From: Sphacelaria rigidula
Lineage: Eukaryota > Phaeophyceae > Sphacelariales
DNA: 26,744 bases
Reading direction: 5' to 3'
NCBI GenBank assembly: GCA_964200075.2
Contig: CAXNAA020000131.1
Location: 1-26,744, forward strand
Shown here one piece after another: positions 21,301 to 26,744 of this stretch. Each line of letters starts with the position of its first letter. The first letter of the stretch is position 1. The notes below the pieces were generated by a model. It saw only the letters and a program-made list of their open reading frames with translations, was not told the origin of the DNA and did not search any database. Both the position numbers and the translations under genes were made by a program.

Positions 21301-24300
21301 GCCATGTTATTTGTTCAAACATGTTTCGAATATTCTCTCGCTGACTGAATGAATGAGACATGACGGAATCATGCGTTTCGCCATCCCTAAAAACTTCCCT
21401 TCACCGCGCCTGCTATTGAGTGTGAGTCTCGGGTCCACAGACGTACTTGTTGAAATGCGCCCCCTCAAGAAAGCCGCCCCCTAGGCTAACATCTGGCAAT
21501 TGAAGGAGCTTAAAGTAAGCCGCTGACTTCGAAGTGCTCTCTGTATCCGCACATTCAAACCGTCGAATGCGTCGCGGGAAACACGCCCTCTATTGCGGTG
21601 CTTGTCCGTTCATGTAGTTTCCACCTTGGCCATTCTGAATAGCCCGCCTACACACGTGAAAAAAAAACGCTTTTTCGGCAGGCGAAGGGAAGGACGGCAG
21701 CAGCGACCGCAAACCGAGGGGTATGGTGGTCTCAATGGAGTGGTATGACGGGGCGGAGGGATTGCTGCACCAGCGTGTTCCGACGCTCTGTATCGCTCTC
21801 GCCGGTGGTACTATCCAGCTCAGCAGAGGGGTCGACGATCTGGACCCTATTGTGGTGAATTGTCACATGGAAATCCGTCAGGTGAAGCCATGCTTTTACA
21901 ACCGTTATATCTCAACGATTGAACCAATGACTTGCCTGATGTCCCGGAACCAAGAAAGTTGTGCGGGCTGTCGCTCGGGAACCGAATTTATCGAAGAGGT
22001 TAGGAGGAATACCGGACCGAGGCTGAGGAAAATAATCTTTAGTTGTGCGGAATGTCGCTCGGGAACCACAATCATCGAGAAGGTTTTTTGGAATACCCGA
22101 CCGAGGCTGAGGGAAAATAATCATTCAAGAGCCATGCGTTTCAAGTAATAGTTGATCACGCTGGAGTCGCGGAGCACGGTGACATGGAAACGTTGCCCTG
22201 TGGATGTTGTTCTTCTTTCCTCAAGCATTTCACGGTACAGTCTGTCCACAGAGAACTGGCACCGCCCTCGGGCAAGGTTCAGAACGCCGCAAAATCCAGC
22301 GGGCTTGATTGGACGAAGGCGATTTGGAATTTTCCCCCGCCATTCACTTCAGACACTCGAGGGAATCCGCGGACCAACCAATCTTCTGGGAATAAGCAGC
22401 GCAATTCCCGCGCATTCCTACTCTTGACATAAATACATCCTGCAAAGCCGGAAATGTAGGATACTACATGTTGTATGCATGTAACGAGCAATGCTGGTCT
22501 CTACCAGACGTTGGCGCAACGCTGAAAATATACACCCACCACAAATTTTGCACAAACCTGGAAACCTCTCGATAGCCCTCCTCTCGTCCTACTCTTCGTT
22601 ATCCTCTCGTGATCACACCCTCACTTTCCCTAAGCCATGACTTCACGTACCCCCGTTGTTCCCCTTGTTCTACCGGCGCGCTACTGCTTACTAGCCGAAA
22701 GTCTGACCCTGACCCCGATGACAAAAACGCCTCTGTCACCCACTTCGTGGTTCTCTTGCCGTACCTCACAAAAAAAGGCTCGATGGAACAAGAACGGAAC
22801 GGTTTTGGCCCTGAGCGGGACGGCACGCGCAACCTTCAACAAATCTGGCCAGAGTCGAGATCTCTCCGTGGTCAAGATGTACTCCCCTTACGGAATCATG
22901 CTTCGCACGCTAAAGGTTTTGAGTAAAAGAAGCATAGCACATCACCAACCACTCGACCGCCACACGCCAAGCACGCCACGCGCATGGGGTTGTTGTTGTC
23001 GGAGGAGCGAGTCGTTCGGTAGGGCCGAATCAAAGGCACGTCAAACCCTCGACACTACACACCGGAGCTTCGAGCGAATAATGACTTAGTCTTTCGGACT
23101 TTGGATGATGACACGTGTTTGATCTGGCTCGCCAATAATGTGGGAAGCAAGAAAAATCCCCGTGCTTCAAAGTCGCTTCGCTTTTTCCGAGGTCAATGAA
23201 TCCGCATAGGATCCTCGTACCAAAGACATCTACAACACTGACATGCTCTGGACAATGTTTCCTAGCGGCTGTTTATCCTGGTAGGGATAGAACAAAAAAC
23301 GGAGTATTTTCGGGCCGCTTAAACGGTTTAAGTGATCCAATTGGGGTTAACGCCACGCTGTAATGTTTTCAATTAACCTGCTTGCGCTGTTTGTCCGGTC
23401 CTGCGGGGGTGTGTTTGATTGTATGTTTGATCCACTTTTGTGGTTTTTTGTCGGTGGGCGATGTTTGTGACTGTGTCCATGCTTACCTCGCGGGTTCCTC
23501 GATCGAGCGTACTGCCCGTGCAATACAAGATGTTTCGGCGGAAAACAGGCAGTACGGAAGAAGCTCCCCGCGTAGTCTGTATTACAGACACACAATAGTC
23601 GCTTCGTTGAGTTTGAGGCGGACCGATAGACAAGCTGTCGTGTAGAATGTTGAACCGTCGGGTACGTATCGAGGAACAGGTGCATTAGTCGCTGCAAAGC
23701 AGAGTTTTTCTGTCGACCATGGTTAGGGATGTTTTTCGTCACTGGCAGCTGCTTCAATGGATTAAGTGTTCGACTCCTTCATTGTGGACAGTCCTTTCTA
23801 TACCTAAGACGGTCGGGTGGCCAGACACTATTCCTGCAACCTCATCTTGCCGCGGGTACTGAACCCACGACTGACGAGAATCCAAAGCTGGGGGGACGTG
23901 ACCGAACCTTCTAAACAATACAGAATGTAGAGCACAAAATGGACCAAGTGTGTACTATCCGTTTTTTTCGACTGGTGCTATAAACGCAGGTGCCGGGTAA
24001 CGGCATCAGCAGTCTGGCGTGGGAAGGGGGTGGACTGAGAATCGCTCTCGCAGTCGATGCCTACATCTACTTCGCAAATATTCGGTGAGAGATGTTGTCA
24101 CCAAGTCGTAACCACCAAGCATTCGCTGCCAGTAATTGACTCGTCGCAGGGGGCGGGGAGAGGGGATGCGAGAGGGTTTCATCACGCCGACTTCAGGAGA
24201 CAACAAAGAATGGAACAAGTACGTGTCACGAGAAATCTCGCTTTCAAACTCAGGGCGTATCTACATCTACTAAACCGAACAAAGATGGCACTTGGCGTTT

Positions 24301-26512
24301 GGTAAGAAAAGCAGTGTGCCCGTGATCGATGCAAGTATCAATGTGAAGACCACGTTATATACGTTCGCGAGGTTCTTCAGCTCTGCCCTCGTACAAGTAT
24401 CTATGCGAGAGATTTTTCCCAATCATCAGGCCGGTTGGTGGCCGACTCCGACCCCGATCCCTTGAGAAACAGAACTGTGGATCTCCTTCGTGATCCATGA
24501 TACAAGGAAAAACCTTGAATCGATGGTTAATGATCAAGCATAGCCTTCACGGGAGCCAGTTGTTGAGTGGGAGCGCAGTGTTTCCGTCCAGCATGCCGCT
24601 CTCTAATCCACCTTTACAGCTTCTGCACGCTGGCACAACGGTGTCGAAATGGGTGCCCAGATCTGCATGCTCACCATGTAATTTACCGGCGTGTCGAATT
24701 ATTTTGTAGGTATGGCTTCCGCCCAGCATTTGCTAGGTACCAGAAGAGTATGTACCGCAGGGCTACTTCACAACACTGCTGTATCGCTGTACGTGCAAAT
24801 CTCCCCCCTCATACACTGTTTTTTTGTTATTGCTGCCGCCGGTGCGTTCGGTCGGTGTTCGAAATTACATCCACCGACATCACCATCTCCATCGTATCAT
24901 CAGCTTCAATTCGAAAGAACATTTGAATGGGATCCCCGTCCCCATCCTCCGTTTTCGCCTGTTTGCAGCCCAGACTACGCGTGGGCTTTCGCGGGAAGCG
25001 CAAACTGCATAGCTTACGCCTACCAGAGAGCGGACAAAGCCCACACACAGGTAAGGGACTGCAGTTGAGCACGTTATTTATTTGCTGACACCGTGAAATC
25101 TATCGAGAAAATTCACCAGGGGGTGTGAAGCTATTTTCCGGACGTGAGTGCCTGAAGCAACCACAGAGCTGCTGGCAACAAGACAATTACTTGTTTAGCT
25201 AGAGAGAAGCTTGCGGCGGAGTTGTAATAGTCCTGCCGTAGTGCAGTCGACCGAAGTGTGGGATGTCAACGGAGTCAGATCGAAACTGCGTGTCACAAGA
25301 TCCGTTGTCTATTCTATTCGTGAGGAATTGGACAGGGATCCAGCCACTGCGCGGCCGGGCTGATCGGGCCAATAACCGCACCATCGTGAATCACATCTGT
25401 ATCACACGGAGAAGCACATTATCATCCATGTGTACCGTTGGGAGCGACTTTGGAAAGGTCTCTGACGGGGGAAATCACGCAGCGAGAGGTACAGAAGCAT
25501 CGGAGACCGTCATATCGATTTGACATGACAACTACATTACCTCAGAACCACCGTCACAAGCCGGCTTACTGTGCGGCTCGTTTTCAGACCTACACTGCCG
25601 CGTCTGACACACTTGAGTACACTGAATCTGATGATGCAATCAGAAGGGACCGGTCGTCGGTCGTGGTGTCATGCTGTTCTCGCACGAGCTCACCGACTAG
25701 CCGTGTTGATGTCGCTACACTTGCTTGAATACATACCCTACCGACCATCCACCGTCATTTCGCAAAAACAGATTTGCTTCTGGGACCTGAAAACAGGAGA
25801 GCGTCGAGTGAAGCAACATCGAGACCTCAAGCTCATCTGCGGTAGCGGGGAGCACGTGTGTCTCACTACGGGACCAAATGATAAGGGAAGGTCCGTGATG
25901 GTACCACAAATCTTCAGATAATCATTCCGCACCACACATTCGGGGATTCCACTGCAAATCAAACGCGGACAGTGCATGGTTTCACGACAATTCACCTGTT
26001 TCCGAAGAAGCGGCCCTGTGTTGCGGAAGGAATTTGTTATGATGGCCACGCGGTAAGCGCAGTGGAGAGAAAGCAATGGTGTATCGACATACGTGTCTGG
26101 GTCAGGAGTGCTGATGGCTATACTGGTAAACCCTCTCGAGGAGTATTTCTGCTTGCTTGTACGCGCCTCAAGCGCTCACCTATTTCCCCGCTCCAATGCC
26201 GCTCGCTGACTTCGACCCCTCCCAAAATTGTACCTACACGCCTTGAAAACTCCTTCCATAACCTTTGATGTATACAAAAATAGACTGAAACTCCCCGAAA
26301 TAAGGTTTTAATAGACCCTTTCCGAAAACACCAAAATACTCCGGAAACCATATCCTTTCAGGCACATCCTGACGCTCACGAACGCAATCGGATCGCCGCT
26401 TGAAAAGCGCCTTCTGCCTGAGGGAATGCATCCCTGCTGCTCCGCCATGGGCGGTGCACACGTTGTTGTAGCGGGCAGCCACGCAGCGTACGTCTGGCAA
26501 TACAAGCACCAG
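6257..26512 (+). CDS. WDR35: IFT121/WDR35, intraflagellar transport complex A subunit, 5' part in 11 exons
   Basis: Joined exons give about 504 codons colinear with the N-terminal WD40 region of IFT121 (about 1,180 residues in animals). IFT121 is a peripheral IFT-A subunit needed for retrograde transport and entry of membrane proteins into cilia and flagella. Recognised blocks include [13 protein letters not shown] at the start, [73 protein letters not shown] and YVWQYK. Exons: 6257-6373, 17737-17892, 18607-18750, 19354-19493, 20781-20950, 21682-21881, 22778-22915, 23990-24084, 24969-25050, 25772-25890, 26362-about 26512. Every junction keeps frame and has GT-AG ends. Introns are 471-1287 bp except intron 1 (11,363 bp). 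The gene is cut by the right edge; the C-terminal TPR-like part is missing. Confidence 0.93.
6374..7534. other. Anonymous start of intron 1
   Basis: The plus strand from about 6780 to 7340 is purine-rich, which gives long but featureless minus-strand frames (for example 6609-7073). No domain, repeat partner or transposon end was found. A 4 bp GGAT at 7535-7538 is the target duplication of the following retrotransposon. Confidence 0.4.
7539..7797 (-). repeat. 3' LTR of the retrotransposon
   Basis: 259 bp; on the minus strand it starts TGTAGCC and ends GGCTATA, so the ends form an imperfect inverted repeat. It is about 95 percent identical by eye to 13524-13782. A weak purine stretch, GAGGG, precedes it, so the polypurine tract is not clear. 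Confidence 0.9.
7902..8412 (-). pseudogene. Retrotransposon pol 3' end: integrase C-terminus and chromodomain-like tail
   Basis: Two overlapping frames carry the region after the integrase core. The upstream frame (8116-8412) has [15 protein letters not shown] and [16 protein letters not shown], the SH3-like integrase C-terminus. The second frame (7937-8242) has [21 protein letters not shown], then [28 protein letters not shown], which resembles a chromodomain (W/R-D-G-F, T-W). The last codons, [14 protein letters not shown] ending at a TAG at 7902-7904, need a further frame change. The frameshifts indicate decay. A chromodomain suggests targeting to marked chromatin in the intact ancestor. 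Confidence 0.7.
8422..9571 (-). pseudogene. Retrotransposon pol: RNase H end, linker and integrase core, frameshifted
   Basis: The frame from 9571 gives [11 protein letters not shown] and [20 protein letters not shown], the conserved end of the RNase H/connection region. Near 9250 the reading must shift twice: the sensible peptide [15 protein letters not shown] is in the third frame. After the N gap the integrase zinc-binding region follows (GHRG, then [13 protein letters not shown]), then the core: D of VSDTATHF at 8788-8790 and E of NGACERMM at 8680-8682. The first catalytic Asp, expected in the H-F-D-F-L-Y context, is Gly at 8992-8994. Integration activity would therefore be lost even without the frameshifts. 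Confidence 0.85.
9191..9200. other. Assembly gap (ten N)
   Basis: Ten N lie between the linker and the integrase zinc-binding region of the retrotransposon. The true length is unknown, so reading-frame statements across this point are provisional. Confidence 0.95.
9603..10211. mobile_element. Stowaway-like Tc1/mariner MITE nested in the retrotransposon
   Basis: A 605 bp insertion (9605-10209) is flanked by TA on both sides (9603-9604 and 10210-10211). Its ends are inverted: plus-strand left CTTCCTTTGTCCAATAAG, minus-strand right CTTCCTCTGTCCCATAAG, with 27 of 32 positions alike by eye. TA duplication plus this terminus (compare the plant Stowaway start CTCCCTCCGTCCCATAA, from memory) points to the Tc1/mariner superfamily. 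Removing the insert and one TA joins the RNase H frame exactly, ...PKY then IFNP..., which confirms both boundaries. The interior has no transposase and includes T-rich stretches around 9945-9970. Confidence 0.88.
10212..10430 (-). pseudogene. Retrotransposon RNase H, middle part
   Basis: Continues the pol frame after the TAG at 10431-10433. Conserved Gypsy RNase H motifs are visible: [21 protein letters not shown] and [10 protein letters not shown]. The frame then runs into the MITE at 10209 and resumes at 9602. RNase H would remove template RNA during reverse transcription; this copy is interrupted and non-functional. Confidence 0.88.
10431..12134 (-). pseudogene. Retrotransposon pol: protease, reverse transcriptase and start of RNase H
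   Basis: A 567-codon open frame. Residues 40-50 contain the aspartic protease motif I-L-D-S-G-S. The reverse transcriptase spans about 230-500: LVSDYQAVN near 301, [14 protein letters not shown] near 335 and the catalytic box VWVDDVF near 395-401, with Trp where Tyr is more usual. [10 protein letters not shown] near 555 is the start of RNase H, cut by TAG at 10431-10433. There is no ATG at the beginning: the frame is in phase with gag but is separated from it by the gag TAA (12429-12431) and another TAA near 12229. A Ser/Ala-rich linker seems to pass through a second frame between them (about 12140-12315), so frameshifts have occurred there. Confidence 0.9.
12429..13331 (-). pseudogene. Retrotransposon gag with CCHC zinc knuckle, one internal stop
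   Basis: The frame starts at ATG 13331, runs 134 codons to TGA (12927-12929), and continues in the same frame from 12926 to TAA at 12429-12431. The second half contains [14 protein letters not shown] (C-x2-C-x4-H-x4-C), a glutamine run and an Arg/Gly-rich basic tail, all typical of a nucleocapsid that binds RNA. The single TGA could come from one C-to-T change of a CGA codon. Programmed readthrough is less likely given the decay elsewhere. A leader of about 190 bp separates gag from the 5' LTR. Confidence 0.88.
13524..13782 (-). repeat. 5' LTR of the retrotransposon
   Basis: 259 bp, the same length as the other LTR. Read on the minus strand it starts TGTAGCCGAAATGATACC. About 13 substitutions against the 3' LTR, no indels seen; differences cluster in the first 60 bp of the plus-strand reading. 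It would carry the element's promoter. Confidence 0.9.
13787..15632. other. Anonymous part of intron 1 after the retrotransposon
   Basis: Mostly unrecognised. Two overlapping minus-strand frames (14508-14999 and 14584-15006) look moderately protein-like and could be remnants of a decayed coding sequence, but no family was recognised. A plus-strand frame at 15028-15210 is likewise unassigned. A degenerate relative of the 246 bp inverted-repeat element is at 14237-14290. Confidence 0.4.
14237..14290 (+). repeat. Degenerate end of the 246 bp inverted-repeat element family
   Basis: CCCCAGAAAATGTTT followed by GTGCACGCACCCCCACCCT and AGAATCGCTC resembles the right end of the element at 16144-16180 (CAGAAAATATTTGTGCACCCC, then TACCGTAGCATC). 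It has several mismatches and small insertions. Confidence 0.45.
15633..15695 (-). repeat. Dispersed repeat D, copy 1 (inverted)
   Basis: The reverse complement matches 16703-16775 and 19049-19121 over GGGGAGAGGTGG, ATCCCTTGAGACCACGG and ACTCGTCCCGAGG. This copy has small indels and is more diverged than the other two. Confidence 0.65.
15919..15930 (+). other. Word identical to the plant initiator-tRNA primer site
   Basis: The plus strand reads GTCAG then TGGTATCAGAGC, the 12-base word found at primer-binding sites of many plant LTR retrotransposons, one base after a CA that could end an LTR. No matching LTR was found. It lies three bases before the inverted-repeat element at 15933, so it may instead be part of that family's flank or a chance match. 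Confidence 0.3.
15933..16178. mobile_element. 246 bp inverted-repeat element (MITE-like)
   Basis: The perfect 20 bp terminal word ATGCTACGGTAGGGGTGCAC at 15933-15952 is exactly inverted at 16159-16178. Inside, two blocks of the form GGGCTCCT(A/G)AA(A/G)ATTCT repeat directly (about 15981 and 16125). The minus strand stays open for about 75 codons through the element and stops with TAG just inside the 15952 end (about 15961). The exact boundary and duplication are ambiguous: a TA inside each terminal repeat, or an outer AT, could be the target. Confidence 0.7.
16180..16626. other. Anonymous part of intron 1
   Basis: No repeat partner or protein motif was recognised. The minus-strand frame crossing the 246 bp element extends into this stretch up to about 16299. 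Confidence 0.4.
16627..16699 (+). repeat. Dispersed repeat C, copy 2
   Basis: A 73 bp gap-free partner of 2871-2943. It is preceded by a G-run (about 16620-16629) and followed after three bases by repeat D copy 2, so C and D may belong to one composite element here. Confidence 0.6.
16703..16775 (+). repeat. Dispersed repeat D, copy 2
   Basis: 73 bp, the same length as 19049-19121 with about eight mismatches by eye. It is followed by an A-rich tail (AAAAAATAATAAATAAATAA), which suggests a retroposed short element. Confidence 0.75.
16800..17736. other. Anonymous end of intron 1
   Basis: No repeat partner, protein or RNA gene recognised. A small GC hairpin (CGCCGAAT with AATCGGCG) lies around 17583-17620. 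The intron closes with a tcccag acceptor at 17736. Confidence 0.4.
17737..17892 (+). CDS. WDR35: IFT121 exon 2 (residues 40-91)
   Basis: Starts VLKLES after cag and ends EGHEGSV before the donor gtaaga. Between VLKLE and the conserved [14 protein letters not shown] is an alanine then glycine-rich insert of about 25 residues, encoded by GC-rich DNA including GCGGCCGC. It corresponds to a variable loop in the first propeller, where animal proteins have a different short linker. Confidence 0.92.
18150..18205 (+). repeat. Repeat B, truncated copy 3
   Basis: AAGGTAACCCGGTGTGCCTGG joins directly to CCAACCGACGCCAAGCC, matching the two outer parts of repeat B while the middle part is missing. Confidence 0.4.
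18292..18361 (+). repeat. CTGT/CCGT microsatellite
   Basis: An impure pyrimidine-rich run of CTGT, CCGT and CCCT units over about 70 bp in intron 2. Confidence 0.7.
18607..18750 (+). CDS. WDR35: IFT121 exon 3 (residues 92-139)
   Basis: 48 codons, phase 0 at both ends. [41 protein letters not shown] are strongly conserved IFT121 blade sequences. Acceptor aatag preceded by a T-rich tract, donor gtcagc. Confidence 0.93.
19049..19121 (+). repeat. Dispersed repeat D, copy 3 (intron 3)
   Basis: A 73 bp partner of 16703-16775 with an A-rich 3' flank (AATTAAAAAAATAAC). It occupies the middle of the 603 bp intron 3 (18751-19353). Confidence 0.75.
19354..19493 (+). CDS. WDR35: IFT121 exon 4 (residues 140-186)
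   Basis: Starts [12 protein letters not shown] right after cgcag and ends ...WAPDGR plus [20 protein letters not shown] is highly conserved. The donor gttcgc at 19494 is weak, but it is the one that keeps frame with exon 5 and matches the family alignment. Confidence 0.9.
19494..20780. other. IFT121 intron 4
   Basis: 1,287 bp. Contains a degenerate ~20 bp minisatellite (19575-19690), a T5-G12 tract at 19976-19992 and a second T4-G8 tract near 20748-20759, shortly before the acceptor. Both G-tracts are preceded by AAACCAYGC. The minus-strand frame 20058-20585 has no motif. Confidence 0.7.
19575..19690 (+). repeat. Degenerate minisatellite, units about 20-22 bp
   Basis: Consecutive units begin with (C)CAT: CCATTTGCGATACCAATCTG, CCATCAGATCTATCTGGGAT, CCATATGAGATTTGGACATG, CATCTGGAGCATGAACAT, CCATCTGTCGGATATGAACG. 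Copies are poorly conserved. A related GATATCCCACATGAA word recurs near 20078. Confidence 0.45.
20781..20950 (+). CDS. WDR35: IFT121 exon 5 (residues 186-243)
   Basis: One base completes R186, then [23 protein letters not shown], a conserved blade, followed by an acidic low-complexity tail (KNDDDDDED). I chose the donor gtgaga at 20951 because it pairs in frame with the best exon 6 acceptor. An alternative donor gtaaac at 20970 with an acceptor at 21700 also keeps frame and would change only the variable linker. Confidence 0.85.
20951..21681. other. IFT121 intron 5
   Basis: 731 bp, gtgaga to ggcag. It contains a TATAAATA/TA microsatellite at about 21208-21243 and nothing else recognised. Confidence 0.7.
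21208..21243. repeat. AT-rich microsatellite in intron 5
   Basis: ATATAAATA units pass into a pure TA run of about 18 bases. Confidence 0.7.
21682..21881 (+). CDS. WDR35: IFT121 exon 6 (residues 243-309)
   Basis: A charged linker ([13 protein letters not shown]) leads to [31 protein letters not shown] and [13 protein letters not shown], all alignable to IFT121. The donor gtgaag at 21882 follows CAG. The frame stays open 264 bases past the donor, so intron retention would not terminate at once. Confidence 0.9.
21882..22777. other. IFT121 intron 6
   Basis: 896 bp, gtgaag to aaaag. Apart from the 84 bp duplication nothing was recognised. The acceptor is preceded by an A-run rather than a pyrimidine tract, which is unusual, but the exon start is fixed by homology. 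Confidence 0.7.
21957..22125 (+). repeat. 84 bp tandem duplication in intron 6
   Basis: Unit 1 begins AGTTGTGCGGGCTGTCGCTC at 21957, unit 2 AGTTGTGCGGAATGTCGCTC at 22041. Both continue with GGGAACC, ATCGA, GAATACC and ACCGAGGCTGAGG, then AAAATAATC. The period is 84, a multiple of three, and lies in the frame left open after exon 6. Confidence 0.8.
22778..22915 (+). CDS. WDR35: IFT121 exon 7 (residues 310-355)
   Basis: [14 protein letters not shown], then [16 protein letters not shown] match the blade sequence around the conserved W-N-x-x-G and Y-x-P-F/Y-G motifs. It ends AAG before a weak donor, gttttg, and resumes with VPGNG in exon 8, exactly as in the family. Confidence 0.9.
22916..23989. 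other. IFT121 intron 7
   Basis: 1,074 bp without recognised content. A 136-codon minus-strand frame (23347-23757) has no motif and is probably chance. Confidence 0.6.
23990..24084 (+). CDS. WDR35: IFT121 exon 8 (residues 356-387)
   Basis: Encodes [31 protein letters not shown] and the first two bases of Arg. This is among the most conserved IFT121 stretches. Acceptor cgcag, donor gtgaga. Confidence 0.95.
24085..24968. other. IFT121 intron 8
   Basis: 884 bp, gtgaga to tgcag, with a pyrimidine-rich end. No gene, repeat or RNA recognised. Confidence 0.65.
24969..25050 (+). CDS. WDR35: IFT121 exon 9 (residues 387-414)
   Basis: Its first base completes Arg, then [27 protein letters not shown], which aligns to the family's RPNY-W and VYAY-RPD region. 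Donor gtaagg after CAG. Confidence 0.9.
25051..25771. other. IFT121 intron 9
   Basis: 721 bp, gtaagg to aacag, no recognised content. Confidence 0.65.
25772..25890 (+). CDS. WDR35: IFT121 exon 10 (residues 415-454)
   Basis: [16 protein letters not shown], then [20 protein letters not shown] plus AG. The F-W-D and C-G-S/D-G region is the conserved blade. The weak donor gtccgt at 25891 is required by frame and alignment with exon 11. Confidence 0.88.
25891..26361. other. IFT121 intron 10
   Basis: 471 bp, gtccgt to tttcag with a pyrimidine tract. No other feature recognised. Confidence 0.65.
26362..26512 (+). CDS. WDR35: IFT121 exon 11 (residues 454-504), 3' limit uncertain
   Basis: Its first base completes Arg, then [33 protein letters not shown], matching the family's L-N-S-I-G-T-P-L and A-F-Y-T-W-Q-Y motifs. 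It could end at CAG before gtgtgg (26513) or 21 bases later at AAG before gtcctt (26534); both keep phase 0. The next exon lies beyond the window. Confidence 0.85.
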
Positions 26513-26744
26513 GTGTGGCGGGTACCGGCGAAGGTCCTTACTACACCTACAGCTTGGTATCAACACTTGAAAACGGTGTTCACCCCAAGGAACGTCCGGA
26601 GGTCACTCGACTACATAGTGCATGCTGTTGCCTACACGTCTACTCACTTGCGTCATCACCGTCATCTTTCCCCCAACCCACCCCAACACCCAAAAAGACA
26701 AAAAACACAAGACATAAAGGCACAAGAGGATATAATGTAATCAA

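Noticed and set aside
23347-23757. 136-codon minus-strand frame in intron 7
   Set aside because: Overlaps an antisense frame of similar quality and shows no motif.

Overview
The window is eukaryotic nuclear DNA. It carries a protein gene cut into many short exons by roughly 0.5-1.3 kb GT-AG introns, a chromodomain-type Ty3/Gypsy retrotransposon, terminal-inverted-repeat elements and many dispersed short repeats. The main gene is an intraflagellar-transport subunit, so the organism makes flagella or cilia. Intron size, balanced base composition and a stramenopile-like retroelement fit a brown alga or related stramenopile best, but that is an inference from style, not a marker-gene result.

Layout. 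Positions 1-5440 are gene-poor and repeat-rich. The striking object is a foldback element at about 631-2459. It has nested inverted ends, four 80-89 bp tandem units in the left arm, and two arrays of the palindrome CAATATATATTG repeated about every 42 bp. At 5446-5575 on the minus strand is the first exon of a GRASP-type (Golgi reassembly stacking) protein; the rest of that gene was not found in the window. A 681 bp interval separates its start codon from that of the divergent plus-strand gene.

From 6257 to the right edge runs the 5' part of IFT121/WDR35, an IFT-A subunit. Eleven exons can be placed, giving about 504 codons of the N-terminal WD40 region, and the gene continues past the window. 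Exon 1 and exon 2 are 11.4 kb apart. Intron 1 holds a 6.24 kb antisense chromovirus-like LTR retrotransposon (7539-13782) with 259 bp LTRs and a GGAT target duplication. A 605 bp Stowaway-like, TA-flanked element (9605-10209) has inserted into its RNase H coding region. The retrotransposon is dead: in-frame stops in gag and pol, frameshifts, and a Gly where the first integrase catalytic Asp is expected. The rest of intron 1 holds a 246 bp inverted-repeat element and several short dispersed repeats, one of which also occurs in intron 3.

Functionally only two host genes are visible, one for Golgi structure and one for ciliary transport, in head-to-head arrangement. Everything else is transposable or repetitive DNA, or introns without recognisable content.
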